DNA of 64,000 nt from Streptomyces nojiriensis (GCF_017639205.1 NZ_CP071139.1:868001-932000); one strand, 5' to 3'. Numbered from the stretch's first letter, positions 35,000 through 44,697 are shown. The notes: generated by a model from the sequence alone, not told the origin. Made by a program: numbers and translations.

Positions 35000-35449
35000 A
35001 TGCAGGAACTGCCCGTCGGAGCGGGACACACCCGACCGGTCCAGGTCCATTTCGACGACCTGGACTTCCTGGGAATGGTGCACAACTCGCGCCATGCGCT
35101 GTTCGTCGAACGAGCCATCACGGCCTATTGGCAGGAACGGGGCTGGAGCACGGATCCGGATCGCTCACGGTTTCGCGACACCCATCTCGTCGTGCGCGAA
35201 TTCCTCGTCACGTACGAGGAGCCGATTCGGGGCACGGGGGACGTGGGCGTGTGGTTCCGGATTGCACGGCTCGGCCGCACCAGCGTGATGTACGAGTTCC
35301 AGGTGAGGTCCACGGACGGCCGCTGTGTCCATGCACACGGTCATCGGGTGCAGGTGCGGATAGACCCGGAAACGCTGAAGCCCCTCGCCTTCAGCGACGA
35401 GCTGCGGGAAACCGCGCACGGTCTCATGCACGGGCCGGCCGGGCGGTAA
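35000..35449 (+). CDS. Hot-dog-fold acyl-CoA thioesterase
   Basis: The 149-residue protein has the 4-hydroxybenzoyl-CoA thioesterase signature: VHFDDLDFLGMVHNSRHALFVE, with the catalytic aspartate in the DxxxMVHN segment, then the hot-dog strands (FLVTYEEPIRGTGDVGVWFR). ATG 35000 follows GGGGGAA by five bases. It would hydrolyse a cytoplasmic acyl-CoA; the substrate is not readable. It stands alone. Confidence 0.88.
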   Translation: MQELPVGAGHTRPVQVHFDDLDFLGMVHNSRHALFVERAITAYWQERGWSTDPDRSRFRDTHLVVREFLVTYEEPIRGTGDVGVWFRIARLGRTSVMYEFQVRSTDGRCVHAHGHRVQVRIDPETLKPLAFSDELRETAHGLMHGPAGR

Positions 35450-35513
35450 GTCGGTTGCGGGCGCAGGCCGGCCACTGGCACGGTGCGGTTCCCATCCCTG
35501 CCACGAGGTACGC

Positions 35514-35959
35514 ATGACGATCTTTTTCCACGGTGCCGGGGAAGTTCCCTACGGCTGCTTGCACACGGGGTGGACCTTGACGGCCACTGGTGGCCGACCA
35601 CGGAACACCACTTCCAGGCGCAGAAGTTCACCGGTACCCGGCACGCCGAGCTCATCCGCCGGGCCCGCACCCCGCTGCGCGCGGCGGAGCTGGGCCGTGA
35701 CCGGTCGAAGCCGATGCGGCGGGACTGGGAGCGGGTGAAGGACGACGTGATGCGCCGCGCCGTGGCGGCCAAGTTCCGCACGCACGCCGACATCGGCGCG
35801 ATCCTGCTGGCCACGGGGGACGAAGAGATCGTCGAGGACACGACCTCCGACCACTACTGGGGACGCGGCCGGACGGGGACCGGCAAGAACATGCTCGGCC
35901 GGATCCTGATGCGTACGCGCGGCCGGCTGCTTGCCGAACTCGGCGAAGCGGGTGGGTGA
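35514..35959 (+). pseudogene. NADAR-domain protein, frameshifted
   Basis: ATG 35514 (after GAGG) opens MTIFFHGAGEVPYGC, the normal NADAR start. The rest is one frame away: HGVDLDGHWWPTTEHHFQAQ, DWERVKDDVMRRAVAAKF, TTSDHYWGRGRTGTGKNMLG. The expected FSNFSP segment between the two parts is missing, so about 20 bases were deleted near 35560, shifting the frame. NADAR enzymes remove ADP-ribose from DNA or metabolites and can counter DarT-type toxins. The loss of a core motif as well as frame makes a true pseudogene more likely than a sequencing error. Confidence 0.8.
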
Positions 35960-35985
35960 CGGGCGCGCCGCAGGGGACGGACACG

Positions 35986-36462
35986 TCATCCGGCCGTGAG
36001 CCGCTCGTCCAGGTCCTGCCCGAAGCGCCTCCGGTACACGCCGTGGACGAGCGTGCCCGGGGACCGGTAGCCGGTGTGCTCCGGGCGGCGGACCTGCTCG
36101 TCCCATGGCGTCACCTCCCCCACGAGGGGTGAGGAGCGCCCCAGGTACGCCTGTGCGGCGTCCGGGAGTTCCCAGGCCCCCTCGACGGTCGAACGCCAGA
36201 ACGCGCGCCCCTGGCCGACCACCCACATGCAGAGGTCCTCGGTACTGTCCTCGGACCAGCCGGCTCCGTCGACCGTCACGCCTTCCGAGAAGTCGATCAG
36301 AGCCTCGGCGGCCTCCAGGTACGCCAGCGCGTACTCCTCCAGAACGTCTCTCGGCTGTGCATCCAGCCATGCCTCCAGGGCGGACAGGCTGGGCCTGGCC
36401 GTGTCCAGGACCTCCCAGAACCAGCCGGGAACGTCCTCGAGTTCCACCTCCGTCTCCGTCAA
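35986..36462 (-). CDS. DUF4240-family protein
   Basis: The 158-residue acidic protein has the DUF4240 layout: GWFWEVLDTARPS, an ALEAWLDAQPRDVLEEYALAY segment, and DLCMWVVGQGRAFWRS. Members are cytoplasmic, often near toxin or polymorphic-immunity genes, and have no known activity. It lies 16 bp after the Sel1-repeat gene and is probably co-transcribed. Confidence 0.72.
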   Translation of the reverse strand: MTETEVELEDVPGWFWEVLDTARPSLSALEAWLDAQPRDVLEEYALAYLEAAEALIDFSEGVTVDGAGWSEDSTEDLCMWVVGQGRAFWRSTVEGAWELPDAAQAYLGRSSPLVGEVTPWDEQVRRPEHTGYRSPGTLVHGVYRRRFGQDLDERLTAG

Positions 36463-36478
36463 CGCCTCCTCCGGGGGC

Positions 36479-37297
36479 TCACGGACGTTCGAGCCATGCG
36501 CGTGCCTCCGCCTCCCGGCCGGTCATGCGCAGGAGGACCCCGTAGTTGTTCCGCCCGTGGAGACTCCCGTTGTGGGCGGCCCGCCTCAGCCAGGGCTCGG
36601 CGCCGGCGAGGTCACCTCGTTCGGCGAGCAGCACGCCCAGATTGGCGGCGGCGCCCGCGTGCCCGGAATCCGCGGCGTGCCGGTACCAGCCCTCGGCCTC
36701 CGCGACGTCCGAGCCCACGAGACAGAGCGCCAGGTTGTACGCGGCACCGGAGTCGCCGGCCTCGGCGGCGCGGCGCCACCAGGACAGCTCGGTGCCGGGG
36801 TCGCCGTGGAGGGCGTGGTGGGTGGCGAGGTTGCACATGGCGCGCAGGTCGCCGCCGTCCGCGGCGCGTTCGTACCAGGTGAGTGCGGCTTGGGTGTCGC
36901 CCCGGTCGGCATGGAGGACCGCGATTCCGAACGCCGCTCCCGCATCGCCGTGTTCGGCAGCGCGCCGGTACCAGGGCCAGGCGTCCCCGGAGTCACCGCG
37001 ACTGGCCATCGCATCGGCCAGGGCCACCATGGACCGGACATGGCCGGCCTCGGCGGCGCGGTGCCACCATGACTCGGCCTCGGCGTGGTTGTCCCGGTGG
37101 CGGCAGAGCAGGAGGCCCAGGTTGTACATCCCGCTCGGATGGCCGCTCCGCGCGGCGTACGCGTACGCGTGCTCGGCCTCGTCGATGCGGTCCTGCTCCA
37201 TGAGCTCGGTGCCGAGGCGGTTCATGGCGTCACCGTCTCCCGCATCCGCATCTGCATCCGCCCGCGCGTTCGTGTCGTCGTTCGGCGCCTTGTCCAC
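36479..37297 (-). CDS. Sel1-like repeat (TPR) protein
   Basis: The 272-residue protein is almost entirely Sel1/TPR repeats of about 36 residues with the pattern A-x-x-W-(Y/W)-R-x-A-A-(E/D)-x-G-(D/H), repeated about seven times (for example AESWWHRAAEAGH, ALTWYERAADGGD, AEGWYRHAADSGH). It has no signal peptide. Such proteins are scaffolds for protein complexes in the cytoplasm. The N-terminus (DADADAGDGD) is acidic. GTG 37297 is the start. It pairs with the DUF4240 gene. Confidence 0.87.
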   Translation of the reverse strand: MDKAPNDDTNARADADADAGDGDAMNRLGTELMEQDRIDEAEHAYAYAARSGHPSGMYNLGLLLCRHRDNHAEAESWWHRAAEAGHVRSMVALADAMASRGDSGDAWPWYRRAAEHGDAGAAFGIAVLHADRGDTQAALTWYERAADGGDLRAMCNLATHHALHGDPGTELSWWRRAAEAGDSGAAYNLALCLVGSDVAEAEGWYRHAADSGHAGAAANLGVLLAERGDLAGAEPWLRRAAHNGSLHGRNNYGVLLRMTGREAEARAWLERP

Positions 37298-37501
37298 TGG
37301 TTCGGCCTTCCTGAGTGAGTGAGCGGGGTGTCGGTCATGTGGATGTGCAAGTGGTCGCGCGGCGGGCTGCTGCGGTGTGCGCAGCGGCCCGAGGGATCCC
37401 GGTTGAGTAGGCGTTGCTCACGACACCTTGCCGTGTACGCGCAAAACTCCAACCCGAACACCTGGCATTTTCAGGACACCCCCGAGGAGTGCGTTTCCGT
37501 C

Positions 37502-38347
37502 ATGCTGAATAGAAAGTCCTCTGCTGCGGCTCTGGCAGCGACAGCCCTCTTGGGAGAAACGTTCTCCGCATATTCGATCGCCTCCGTCTCGTACAGCCCT
37601 GGCATGGTTTGGTCAATCGGGTTGATCGCCGCAGTCTTTACGTTGAGCCTGGCACTCTCGGTGATCCTCGCCATACGTGGAATGCCTTTTATTGGCACTG
37701 CATCCATTCTCGCGGCAGGGCTGGGACTGCTGGCGTCAGGCATTGAGCACGGCAGAACAATACATGTAATCATCGGGGTGGTGTGCATCACCGCCGGCCT
37801 GACGTTCGTATTTCTCCAGGCGAGGTTCTCCCCCTTTTCCCGGTACGGGCAATGGGGGCCGTGGGCGGTCGCCGGCGAGGGCCCGAGGGAGCGTCACACC
37901 AGGCTGTGTCGCATCACCGATCTCGACGACCGCCTCCTCCCCCTGCTGGAAGACACGGTGCACAGATACTCGCTGGGGGACCTCCGCGCCGCGACGAAGC
38001 TGTGCTGTGAAACGCGATACCCGGATAACGGCCTGCTCCCGCGTGGGGCATACGTCGGGCCGGCTCCCGTGGTCGAGGCATGCATTCTCACCGAGAACCT
38101 GGTCATTATTCTGACAGCACACGCCGAAGGCCACGGAGTCGCCTTCGTGGGGAGGCTTCAGCAGACCATGGTGAGCGAGCCGCCCCGCCGGGAGGACAGT
38201 GACGGGGAGCGCGAAATATATGTCAGGTCGGCGTGGCTGGATTCCACCGAGTCATCGAGCTACCCCTTCCCCCTCGACGACAGTGCCGCCTCCAGGGAGT
38301 TCATCGAAGGGTTCCGTGAAATTCTCACCGCGACCCGGCACACCTGA
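37502..38347 (+). CDS. Membrane protein of unknown function, lower GC
   Basis: The 281-residue protein has four predicted helices in its first 110 residues, then a soluble cytoplasmic domain (RLCRITDLDDRLLPLLEDTV ... FIEGFREILTATRHT) rich in charged residues. ATG 37502 lies 12 bases after GAGGAG. Codon use includes many A/T third positions (for example around 37640-37760), unlike its neighbours, pointing to recent acquisition. It is convergent with the LAL regulator. No family recognised. Confidence 0.7.
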   Translation: MLNRKSSAAALAATALLGETFSAYSIASVSYSPGMVWSIGLIAAVFTLSLALSVILAIRGMPFIGTASILAAGLGLLASGIEHGRTIHVIIGVVCITAGLTFVFLQARFSPFSRYGQWGPWAVAGEGPRERHTRLCRITDLDDRLLPLLEDTVHRYSLGDLRAATKLCCETRYPDNGLLPRGAYVGPAPVVEACILTENLVIILTAHAEGHGVAFVGRLQQTMVSEPPRREDSDGEREIYVRSAWLDSTESSSYPFPLDDSAASREFIEGFREILTATRHT

Positions 38348-38366
38348 CGGAATGCTCGCGGCACGG

Positions 38367-41015
38367 TCATGGAAGCAGCCGGTCGGCCAACTCCTTGCGC
38401 GTGGTGATGCCGAGCTTGTTGTAGATGCGTTGCAGGTGGTTGTCGACGGTACGTACGGATATGGTCAGCGCAGCGGCGACGTCCTTGCTGAGCATGCCCC
38501 GGGAGGCGAGCAGCGCGATTTCGCGCTCTCTCCCGGTGAGCTGTACGACCGCCTCAACGGCCATGAGAGCAGGGGTTCTCGCTCCCTCGCAGCGGGCCGC
38601 GAGATCGTCGGCGCGGACGGTGGCGGCGTTGGCCCGACGGGTCTGCCCAGCCGCTCTCAGAAGGGAGGCCGCGGTGCTCGCCGCCTCGGCTGCCAGCAGG
38701 TCCGCCCCCATGGCCTCCAGCGCGTCCACGGCGACGAGCAGCCCTTCGGGGTCGCGTGTGGACCATGCGACGGCCAGATCGGCACGGGACCGGTGGAAAC
38801 GCCCGGTGCGCTCCGCGGCGATCTCGGTCAGCCGCCCGGCCGCTTCCCCCGCTTGCCCGAGCCGGACGAGATCGGTCAGCAGGATCGCTTCGGACGCGGT
38901 TTCCCCGCGCTCGAACGCCTCCCTGGCGGCCGCCGTCAGAACTGCTCGTGCGCGGGTCAGCTCACCGCGGGCGACGTACAGCCAGGCCTCGCCGAGTCTC
39001 TCTTCGGGGAAGAACCCCGCGGCGGGAAGCCGATCGCGTTCGGCCAGGGCCGCTTCCGCCGCTTCACAGTCTCCCTGCAGTGCGGCGGCCGCCGCCAGAC
39101 CCGCCAGTGCCATCGACAGCACGACCGGGGTGTGCGGGCGGGACGCTCGGGCCACCTCCGCGAACCAGCGCCGCGCCTGAGCCGGGTGTCCGGCTGTCCA
39201 TGTGCCACGGGCCAGATAGAAGGCCAACAGCCGGCGGTCCGCGGTCGGACTCGCGTCCGTGAGGCCCGCGAAGGCCCGCTCGCCCACCTCTCGGGCCTCG
39301 ACCAGGCGACCGCTCTCCGCCAGGGCGAGGACGAGAACCGCCCGGAGGGCCACCTCGTCCGCGGCCGTGGACCGGGTTTCGTCGACGGCCGAGCTGAAGG
39401 CGATGGCACGTCGGACCCAGACCTCGGCCTCCTCCCCACGCCCCGTGACCGCGAGAGCCGTGGACCTCGTCATGGCGGCCCACAGCCATGTCTGGGCGTC
39501 CGGTGCCTGCGTGCCCTCGGGTTCGAGGTCCGCGCTCAACGCGAGGCTGCGCCTGACGTCCCCCACGGTGAGCGCGGACGCCGCTTCGTTGACCCGCAGG
39601 ACACGGAGACCGAGCGAGCTGGTGACCCGGCAACGGGCGGACTCTATGACGTCGAGGACTTCTGCGTACGGCACTCCCACCCCCCACAGGAGGTTCTGTG
39701 TCCGGAGCGGCAGCGCGGCCAGTACTTCCTCTTCGGTCGTGGCCATGGCGTCGGCCCGGGACAGCACGTGATCGGCCTGCCGGAAGTCACCCGCCTCGTA
39801 CAGGGTCTTGCCCAGCAGCAGCCGGACCTGGAAGCTTTGGTGCTCCTGCGGGATCGCCCGGAGGAGATCGAGCGCCCGGGGGTACTCGCGGGCGTGCGCC
39901 GCCAGGACCGCCGCGCGGACGAGCAGAGCCGGGTTGGCCGTGCCGGTTGCCGCGAGCTTGTAGGTGGCGAGGTGGACCGCGTCCTCCCGGCGACGGGCCC
40001 CGCTCCGCTTCAGCAGATGGACCTGCCGGAGCAAGGTGTCCCTGCGGCACTGCGCGGTCATGTCTGCGCGCAGCACCTCGCCGTAGAGGGGGTGGGCCAG
40101 CCGGACCGCCGAGCGTCGTTCCTCCTGGACGACAACGATCAGCCCCGACTGCTCCAACTGACTCAGGACCTGCGGTTCGGCGTCCTGTTCCAGATGGCCC
40201 AGGGACAGCGGCTCGCACAGGGACAGGACATCCAGTACCTGTCGGCCGGCAAGTGGGGCGACGGAGAGCCGGGAACGGATCAGATCGGTCAGGCGCCGCG
40301 TGCCCGGCAGCCGGTCCGCGGTCATGTCCCAGATCTCGCCGTCGCAGGTCAGCACTCCGGCAGCAACTGCCCCGACCACCAGTTCCCGCAGGTAGAGGGG
40401 GTTGCCGCCACTGTTCGTCAGAAGGTGGTTCACCGCGCTCCTCCCGACCGGCCCCTCCAGGACCTGTTCCAGCACCGTCACGACCTGCTCACGGGTGAAC
40501 CCGGCGAGGTCCACCTGCCGCACGGCGTCCCCGTGCCCGAGCGCGGCCACCGCCAGCGCCTGGCCTTCTCCCGACCGAACCGTTCCCAGCAGGAAGATCA
40601 CCCCGGCGTCCATCAACTGCCTCAACAGCATCGCCGAGGTCGCGTCGAGCAAGTGGACGTCATCGACCAGGATCACCATGCGGGGCCGCACCGTACCCGG
40701 CTGCGACAGCAGCCTGGCCACGGCGGCGAATCCCGAGACCGGGTCGGACAGGTCGACACCGTCGGGCAGCAGATGAGCGATGGCGCCCAGGGGAACCGAC
40801 GCCGCCGCCGCGGTGGCGACCGCCCTGCCGATGCGGTGCCCGAGGGCGACCGCGCGGTCCAGACATTCCTCGGCCAGCCGGGACTTGCCCACTCCGGCCG
40901 GCCCGAAGACCAGAAAGGCGGCGCTGCGAGGTTCCGACAGGACTTCGTCGAAATCCTTCAGCTCGACCTCGCGCCCGACCAGCGGCCAACGCTGCACCAC
41001 ACCGTTTCGGTTCAT
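38367..41015 (-). CDS. LAL-type LuxR-family transcriptional regulator
   Basis: The 882-residue protein has an N-terminal P-loop ATPase (GPAGVGKSRLAEE near residue 35, Walker B MVILVDDVHLLD), a long helical TPR-like middle and a C-terminal LuxR helix-turn-helix (LTGREREIALLASRGMLSKD, RTVDNHLQRIYNKLGI). This is the large ATP-binding LuxR (LAL) class, often pathway activators in Streptomyces. ATG 41015 follows CAGGGGA. It faces a 538-bp gap with no gene and has no obvious pathway beside it. Confidence 0.92.
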   Translation of the reverse strand: MNRNGVVQRWPLVGREVELKDFDEVLSEPRSAAFLVFGPAGVGKSRLAEECLDRAVALGHRIGRAVATAAAASVPLGAIAHLLPDGVDLSDPVSGFAAVARLLSQPGTVRPRMVILVDDVHLLDATSAMLLRQLMDAGVIFLLGTVRSGEGQALAVAALGHGDAVRQVDLAGFTREQVVTVLEQVLEGPVGRSAVNHLLTNSGGNPLYLRELVVGAVAAGVLTCDGEIWDMTADRLPGTRRLTDLIRSRLSVAPLAGRQVLDVLSLCEPLSLGHLEQDAEPQVLSQLEQSGLIVVVQEERRSAVRLAHPLYGEVLRADMTAQCRRDTLLRQVHLLKRSGARRREDAVHLATYKLAATGTANPALLVRAAVLAAHAREYPRALDLLRAIPQEHQSFQVRLLLGKTLYEAGDFRQADHVLSRADAMATTEEEVLAALPLRTQNLLWGVGVPYAEVLDVIESARCRVTSSLGLRVLRVNEAASALTVGDVRRSLALSADLEPEGTQAPDAQTWLWAAMTRSTALAVTGRGEEAEVWVRRAIAFSSAVDETRSTAADEVALRAVLVLALAESGRLVEAREVGERAFAGLTDASPTADRRLLAFYLARGTWTAGHPAQARRWFAEVARASRPHTPVVLSMALAGLAAAAALQGDCEAAEAALAERDRLPAAGFFPEERLGEAWLYVARGELTRARAVLTAAAREAFERGETASEAILLTDLVRLGQAGEAAGRLTEIAAERTGRFHRSRADLAVAWSTRDPEGLLVAVDALEAMGADLLAAEAASTAASLLRAAGQTRRANAATVRADDLAARCEGARTPALMAVEAVVQLTGREREIALLASRGMLSKDVAAALTISVRTVDNHLQRIYNKLGITTRKELADRLLP

Positions 41016-41553
41016 TCCCCTGCCCCCACTGATTGACACCCGCCCGGCTTCGCGGACGTCCGCGGCCTGCGCGACCACGTTCGACAACACGACCCCCGCC
41101 ATTCCCGTGCCGCAGTTCTCGTTCAATACCGCCGAAGAAGGGGGTCGGGGGAGAAATGCGCGAAACGGGCCACTCACACACGCTGTGACACTCTTCGATC
41201 GCGGAGTGCTCACTGGTGTGCAATGTCAGGAGAGGGGACGGCTCGTCCGCGGCCCAGCGGATCATATCCGAACGCGGGTGGGTTCAGATCGCGTGGTCGG
41301 CGAATCGAACCCGTGGCTGTCCGGAGTGACGCTCACCCCGCCGGTGTTGCCGAAGTCCATTCCCAACTCGGGTCATTTCCGGGTCGGGACGAAGTCTGAC
41401 GGCGATCGTTGCCGGTCTGTACGCAGCGGTTGGCCGGATGCTGTGCTCCGGAGGCGTGGGGGCACCATTGGCGCAGCGCGCGCAACTTCAACCGTGACTT
41501 GGCAGACGGCATACGGAGTTGACGTCCGAAGAGTACTCAGGTCTCCTACTGCG
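41016..41553. other. 538-bp intergenic region
   Basis: It separates the divergent LAL regulator and acetyltransferase genes. Frames are open on the plus strand but have no start with a ribosome site and no domain. It must hold both promoters; I see no clear operator. Confidence 0.5.
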
Positions 41554-42000
41554 ATGTCTGCCCTTCGGTTCCAACAGCCCGACGGCGATGCCACTCTCCA
41601 AGACTGGCAGCACGTCCACAACGCGATCATCCCGACCCACGTCCTGTCTTTGGAAGGGGTACGGGAACGTTCCGAGCGCCACCACCTGGAAGTCGCATAT
41701 CTCGATGACACGCTCGTGGGGTGCAGCACGGTACGTCCGCCGACGGACGACACTTCGACGGCGACAGTGATCGCTCGGGTGCTCTCCGCTCACCGCGGAC
41801 AGGGACTCGGCGAAGCACTCTATGGGCGTGGGCTCCACCGCGCGCGGGAACTGGGTGCCACCGTGATCGAGACCGTCGTCCTGTCATCGAACGAGGACGG
41901 CCTGCGGTTCGCACAGCAGCACGGGTTCATCGAGACCGAGCGCTACCTGTTGCCGGGGGACACCATCCCCTGGATCGACTTGCGGCTTTCCCGACCGTGA
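41554..42000 (+). CDS. GNAT-family N-acetyltransferase
   Basis: The 148-residue protein has the GNAT core: a beta strand HHLEVAYLDDTLVGCSTV, the acetyl-CoA-binding motif A as VLSAHRGQGLGEALYGRG, and a C-terminal VVLSSNEDGLRFAQQHGFIE. It would acetylate a small amine or protein in the cytoplasm. ATG 41554 is the most likely start but the ribosome site is weak; an in-frame GTG 51 bases upstream is possible. Confidence 0.82.
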   Translation: MSALRFQQPDGDATLQDWQHVHNAIIPTHVLSLEGVRERSERHHLEVAYLDDTLVGCSTVRPPTDDTSTATVIARVLSAHRGQGLGEALYGRGLHRARELGATVIETVVLSSNEDGLRFAQQHGFIETERYLLPGDTIPWIDLRLSRP

Positions 42001-42040
42001 ATCGCCAGAAGCTCGCTGCTCCAAGCATGGCGACGCCTGC

Positions 42041-42141
42041 TCCCGGTCTTACGAACGCAAGGCCGAGCACTTCCTGGGCTTCGCATGCATGGCCAACGCG
42101 TTGATCTGCTACCGACGCGCCGCCGGCTGCGACGGCCTCTG
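42041..42141 (+). pseudogene. Transposase C-terminal remnant (IS5-like)
   Basis: The frame YERKAEHFLGFACMANALIC-YRRAA ending at 42141 is the conserved C-terminus of IS5/IS1647-type transposases. Nothing upstream continues it. It marks the left edge of a mobile-element-rich region. Confidence 0.75.
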
Positions 42142-42234
42142 AGCGGCAGGATCTTCACCTGGACCATCGAGAGGCGGACTCGGCCCCGTCCGGGCGACGG
42201 CGGACCCTACTGACTGCACGCCGAGAGCCACTCC

Positions 42235-42948
42235 ATGAAGATGAGAAAACCGAACCGATCCTACGCGAATCAGGGTGAACACAAGGTGGCATTCGGCATT
42301 GAATTTCAAATGCGGCTCACATTTCCCTCCGTTGGCGACTTCGAGGCATGGCGCGGACAGGTCCTCATCGAGCAGCGGGCACGACTCGAGCCTCTCCCCC
42401 GATTCTCGGAAAGGTTCGATCAGTTCGATGAGGATCTACTGACGGATCTCATCATTGAGGATGCCTCGACCTTGGAAGAAGCATTGGGTGAACTTCGGCG
42501 CGCCGGTCGTGAGATCACGGAAGAAGACATCGCGGACTGGATGCCGACCGTGGACGATGAGGGAAATCCCGGCATCTACCTCCTCGAGGCCCGGAAGCTG
42601 AAGCGGGATGCTCGGGTCGAGGACCTTCTGGATCACCTGCGCGTCAATCCAGCCCCGAGCCTGCTGAGGGTCCACTGCATGTCATTGCGCGATCACGCCG
42701 ATGTCATGACGAGCGGAGCCTTCCGCGACTATGACACGTACTGCGAGTATCGCCTTCCGTTGATCTTTGCAGGGACTTCCGCGAAGGAATTTGGTGGCGC
42801 AGGCCATGTTTCGTTCTTCGGAGTCGGGGACATGGAGCCCGTGGCACTGTTCGTCGACCTCCATCAAAACGCTGTTGAAATAAACGAACCCGACGTCCAG
42901 GATGCGGCCGTCTGGAACATCAACGAACGTTTCGAAGCGCCGAACTGA
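42235..42948 (+). CDS. Orphan hypothetical protein, foreign codon use
   Basis: The 237-residue acidic protein ([18 protein letters not shown] ... [20 protein letters not shown] ... [19 protein letters not shown]) has no signal peptide or membrane segment. Codons such as ATT, TTT, CAA, GAT and AAT are far commoner than in neighbours, so it was probably acquired. It sits between transposase remnants. The C-terminal part could be a compact alpha-beta domain; no family recognised. An immunity or cargo role is only a guess from location. Confidence 0.65.
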   Translation: MKMRKPNRSYANQGEHKVAFGIEFQMRLTFPSVGDFEAWRGQVLIEQRARLEPLPRFSERFDQFDEDLLTDLIIEDASTLEEALGELRRAGREITEEDIADWMPTVDDEGNPGIYLLEARKLKRDARVEDLLDHLRVNPAPSLLRVHCMSLRDHADVMTSGAFRDYDTYCEYRLPLIFAGTSAKEFGGAGHVSFFGVGDMEPVALFVDLHQNAVEINEPDVQDAAVWNINERFEAPN

Positions 42949-43039
42949 CCAACTTCGCGGGCCCCCCGAAGCGTCCGCTGCGGCCAACTCCTCGTACCCG
43001 GTGGCATCGAGACCCCGACCGTCGGCCGTTCGCCAGGTG

Positions 43040-43440
43040 CCCAGAGCTGGTCCGGGACCTCGAGCCGTGGTAGCGGGGCACCCTGGATGATCCTGCTCCA
43101 GTGAGCCCCGGTGGTCACCCACGGTCCGGCTCCCTGGTAGGCGCGGGCGGTGCCGACGGAGATCCCGAAGCCGACGGCTACCTGTGTGAGGGGGTCGTGC
43201 TTGCGCAGGTACACCAAGGCGACCAGCGCACGTTGGTGCGGCGGCAGCTTGCAGCGCCGGGCACCCTCGCGGGTGACCCACTCGACCAGAACATGCGGCA
43301 GGTCGAGTGCAGCAAGACAGGCAACAAACGGGCCCCCGCGCCGCTGGGTTGAGAATTCGAGCACCTCCCTCAACGGCGTGGGGGCCTCGTGCGTTGCGTG
43401 CGCAGCCGCCGTCACCCGATCAGTGGCCAGGACGAAAGAG
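43040..43440 (-). pseudogene. Transposase N-terminal remnant (HTH_Tnp_4/DDE_Tnp_4 type)
   Basis: The minus-strand frame includes [20 protein letters not shown] and [18 protein letters not shown], the helix-turn-helix that precedes the catalytic domain in this transposase class. After TARAY the frame departs from the family and the catalytic acids are absent. It is a truncated relic. Confidence 0.7.
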
Positions 43441-43769
43441 CTCACTGACGGTCTCCAAGGTGCAGGGGATGCATCGTGCCTGCAGCCATGCCGCTGCAGA
43501 TGATCTGGCCGCAACGGCGGTCCTGGCCGGGGCGGGCCGCCTCCACGGCACCGCAGGCACCAACCAGCCCGTCGGGCACGCGCGCATACCCGCGGCGCTG
43601 CCCGCGTGGCCCGCCCAGGAGCTGCGGCGCACCGGCCACCTGACCGCTCCTCCCACCCCGGCCGCCTGCGCCGGGCAGAGCGCGGGCGTCGGCTTCACGG
43701 AGAAGCTCAACCGGGCGGCGTACACCCTGGGCGGGGCTCGTTGCCGCGGTCCACTTGACCCGCCAGGAC
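43441..43769. other. Stretch without a credible gene
   Basis: Frames are open on both strands but none has a ribosome site or known domain. It lies between two transposase remnants and is probably decayed insertion-sequence material. Confidence 0.4.
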
Positions 43770-44376
43770 ACCGAGACCGCCTTACGTGATCTGCGCAGGT
43801 AGGAGCGGTTACCGCGAGACGAGGAGGCCTTGTCCGCGGCGACCGCGCCGGGCGTCGTGCGGGGCGGCCGACGGGCAGACGGACCCGCACCCTCTTCAGG
43901 ACGGGGATGAACTGCGGGCTGTCCGCGGCCTGCCCGAGGGTCAAGACCAACGCGAGCGGGCGGCACCTGCGATCCGAGGCGAGATGAATTTTGCCGGTCA
44001 GTCCGCCCCGGAGACCTGCCGAGCAGGGCCTCCTTCAGGCGGAGCTTGCGTCGGCGCCGGACGCCTCGACGCTCGCCCTGTCCGCTCTGTTCCTCCGGTC
44101 CGCCCCTTGTCGCCGGGCCGTCTCCTGCTTCTGCGCGGCTCCTCCCAGGGCCTGCTTGCGGTGCTTGCCGACCCGCATCCCTGCGGCGTCATGGTGGGGG
44201 CGGACCGTCGTGGAGTCCACGCTGACCGGCGACAAGTCCGTTCTCCCCACCCGGCCACCCTCGGCGATCAGGCCTTCTGTCAGGGCGGTGAAACACCGGC
44301 GTCCCGCCAGACGCGAAAGCGTCCGTAGACGGTGGCCCAGGGGCCGAACTCGGCAGGCATCTCCCGCCACTGACCA
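43770..44376 (-). pseudogene. IS5-family transposase remnant with several frameshifts
   Basis: Pieces in different minus-strand frames are recognisable in order: SSGQWREMPAEFGPWATVYG-RFRVW (44376-44290), SPVSVDSTTVRPHHDAAGMR with the first catalytic Asp (44220-44160), LVLTLGQAADSPQFIPVLKR (about 43950), and VAADKASSSRGNRSYLRR with the second (about 43830). The N-terminus is missing at 44376 and the C-terminus beyond 43770. It is inactive and abuts the LacI fragment. Confidence 0.75.
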
Positions 44377-44690
44377 CTGGACGGGGTGTTCGAGGCCAAC
44401 GACCTGATGGCCTGCCCGGTGCTGCGCGAGCACGGCCGGCGGATCCGGGAGGACGTGGCCGTCGTCGGCTTCGACGACTCCAACGCCGCCCTGTCCTGCC
44501 GCCCGCGGCTGACGACCGTGCGCCAGCCGGTGGAGGACATGGCTGCGGAGATGGTCCGGCTCCTCCTCGACGCCGTGGCGGCTCCCGAGACGGTCGGGCT
44601 CGCGGTGGAAGCCGCCACGCCGGTGCTGTTCGAGCCGCAGCTGGTCGTCCGGGACTCGGCCCGACCTGAAGACGGCCGATCCTGGACGTG
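44377..44690 (+). pseudogene. LacI-family regulator, C-terminal remnant
   Basis: The frame starts abruptly at DGVFEANDLMACPVLREHGR and continues REDVAVVGFDDSNAALSCRP, LTTVRQPVEDMAAEMVRLLL and LFEPQLVVRDSARP, the last third of a LacI/GalR sugar-binding domain. The DNA-binding and first sugar-binding parts were lost at the IS5 remnant boundary (44376), and no in-frame stop follows. Confidence 0.8.
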
Positions 44691-44697
44691 GATGATC

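Noticed and set aside
38199..41036. A 945-codon plus-strand open frame antisense to the LAL regulator
   Set aside because: It mirrors the high-GC coding bias of the regulator, has glycine/arginine-rich low-complexity translation and no domain; the minus-strand gene has full LAL motifs.
41280..41345. A tRNA-like GGGTTCGATTC stretch on the minus strand
   Set aside because: The flanking bases do not pair into a T-stem, and no acceptor or anticodon arm can be drawn.
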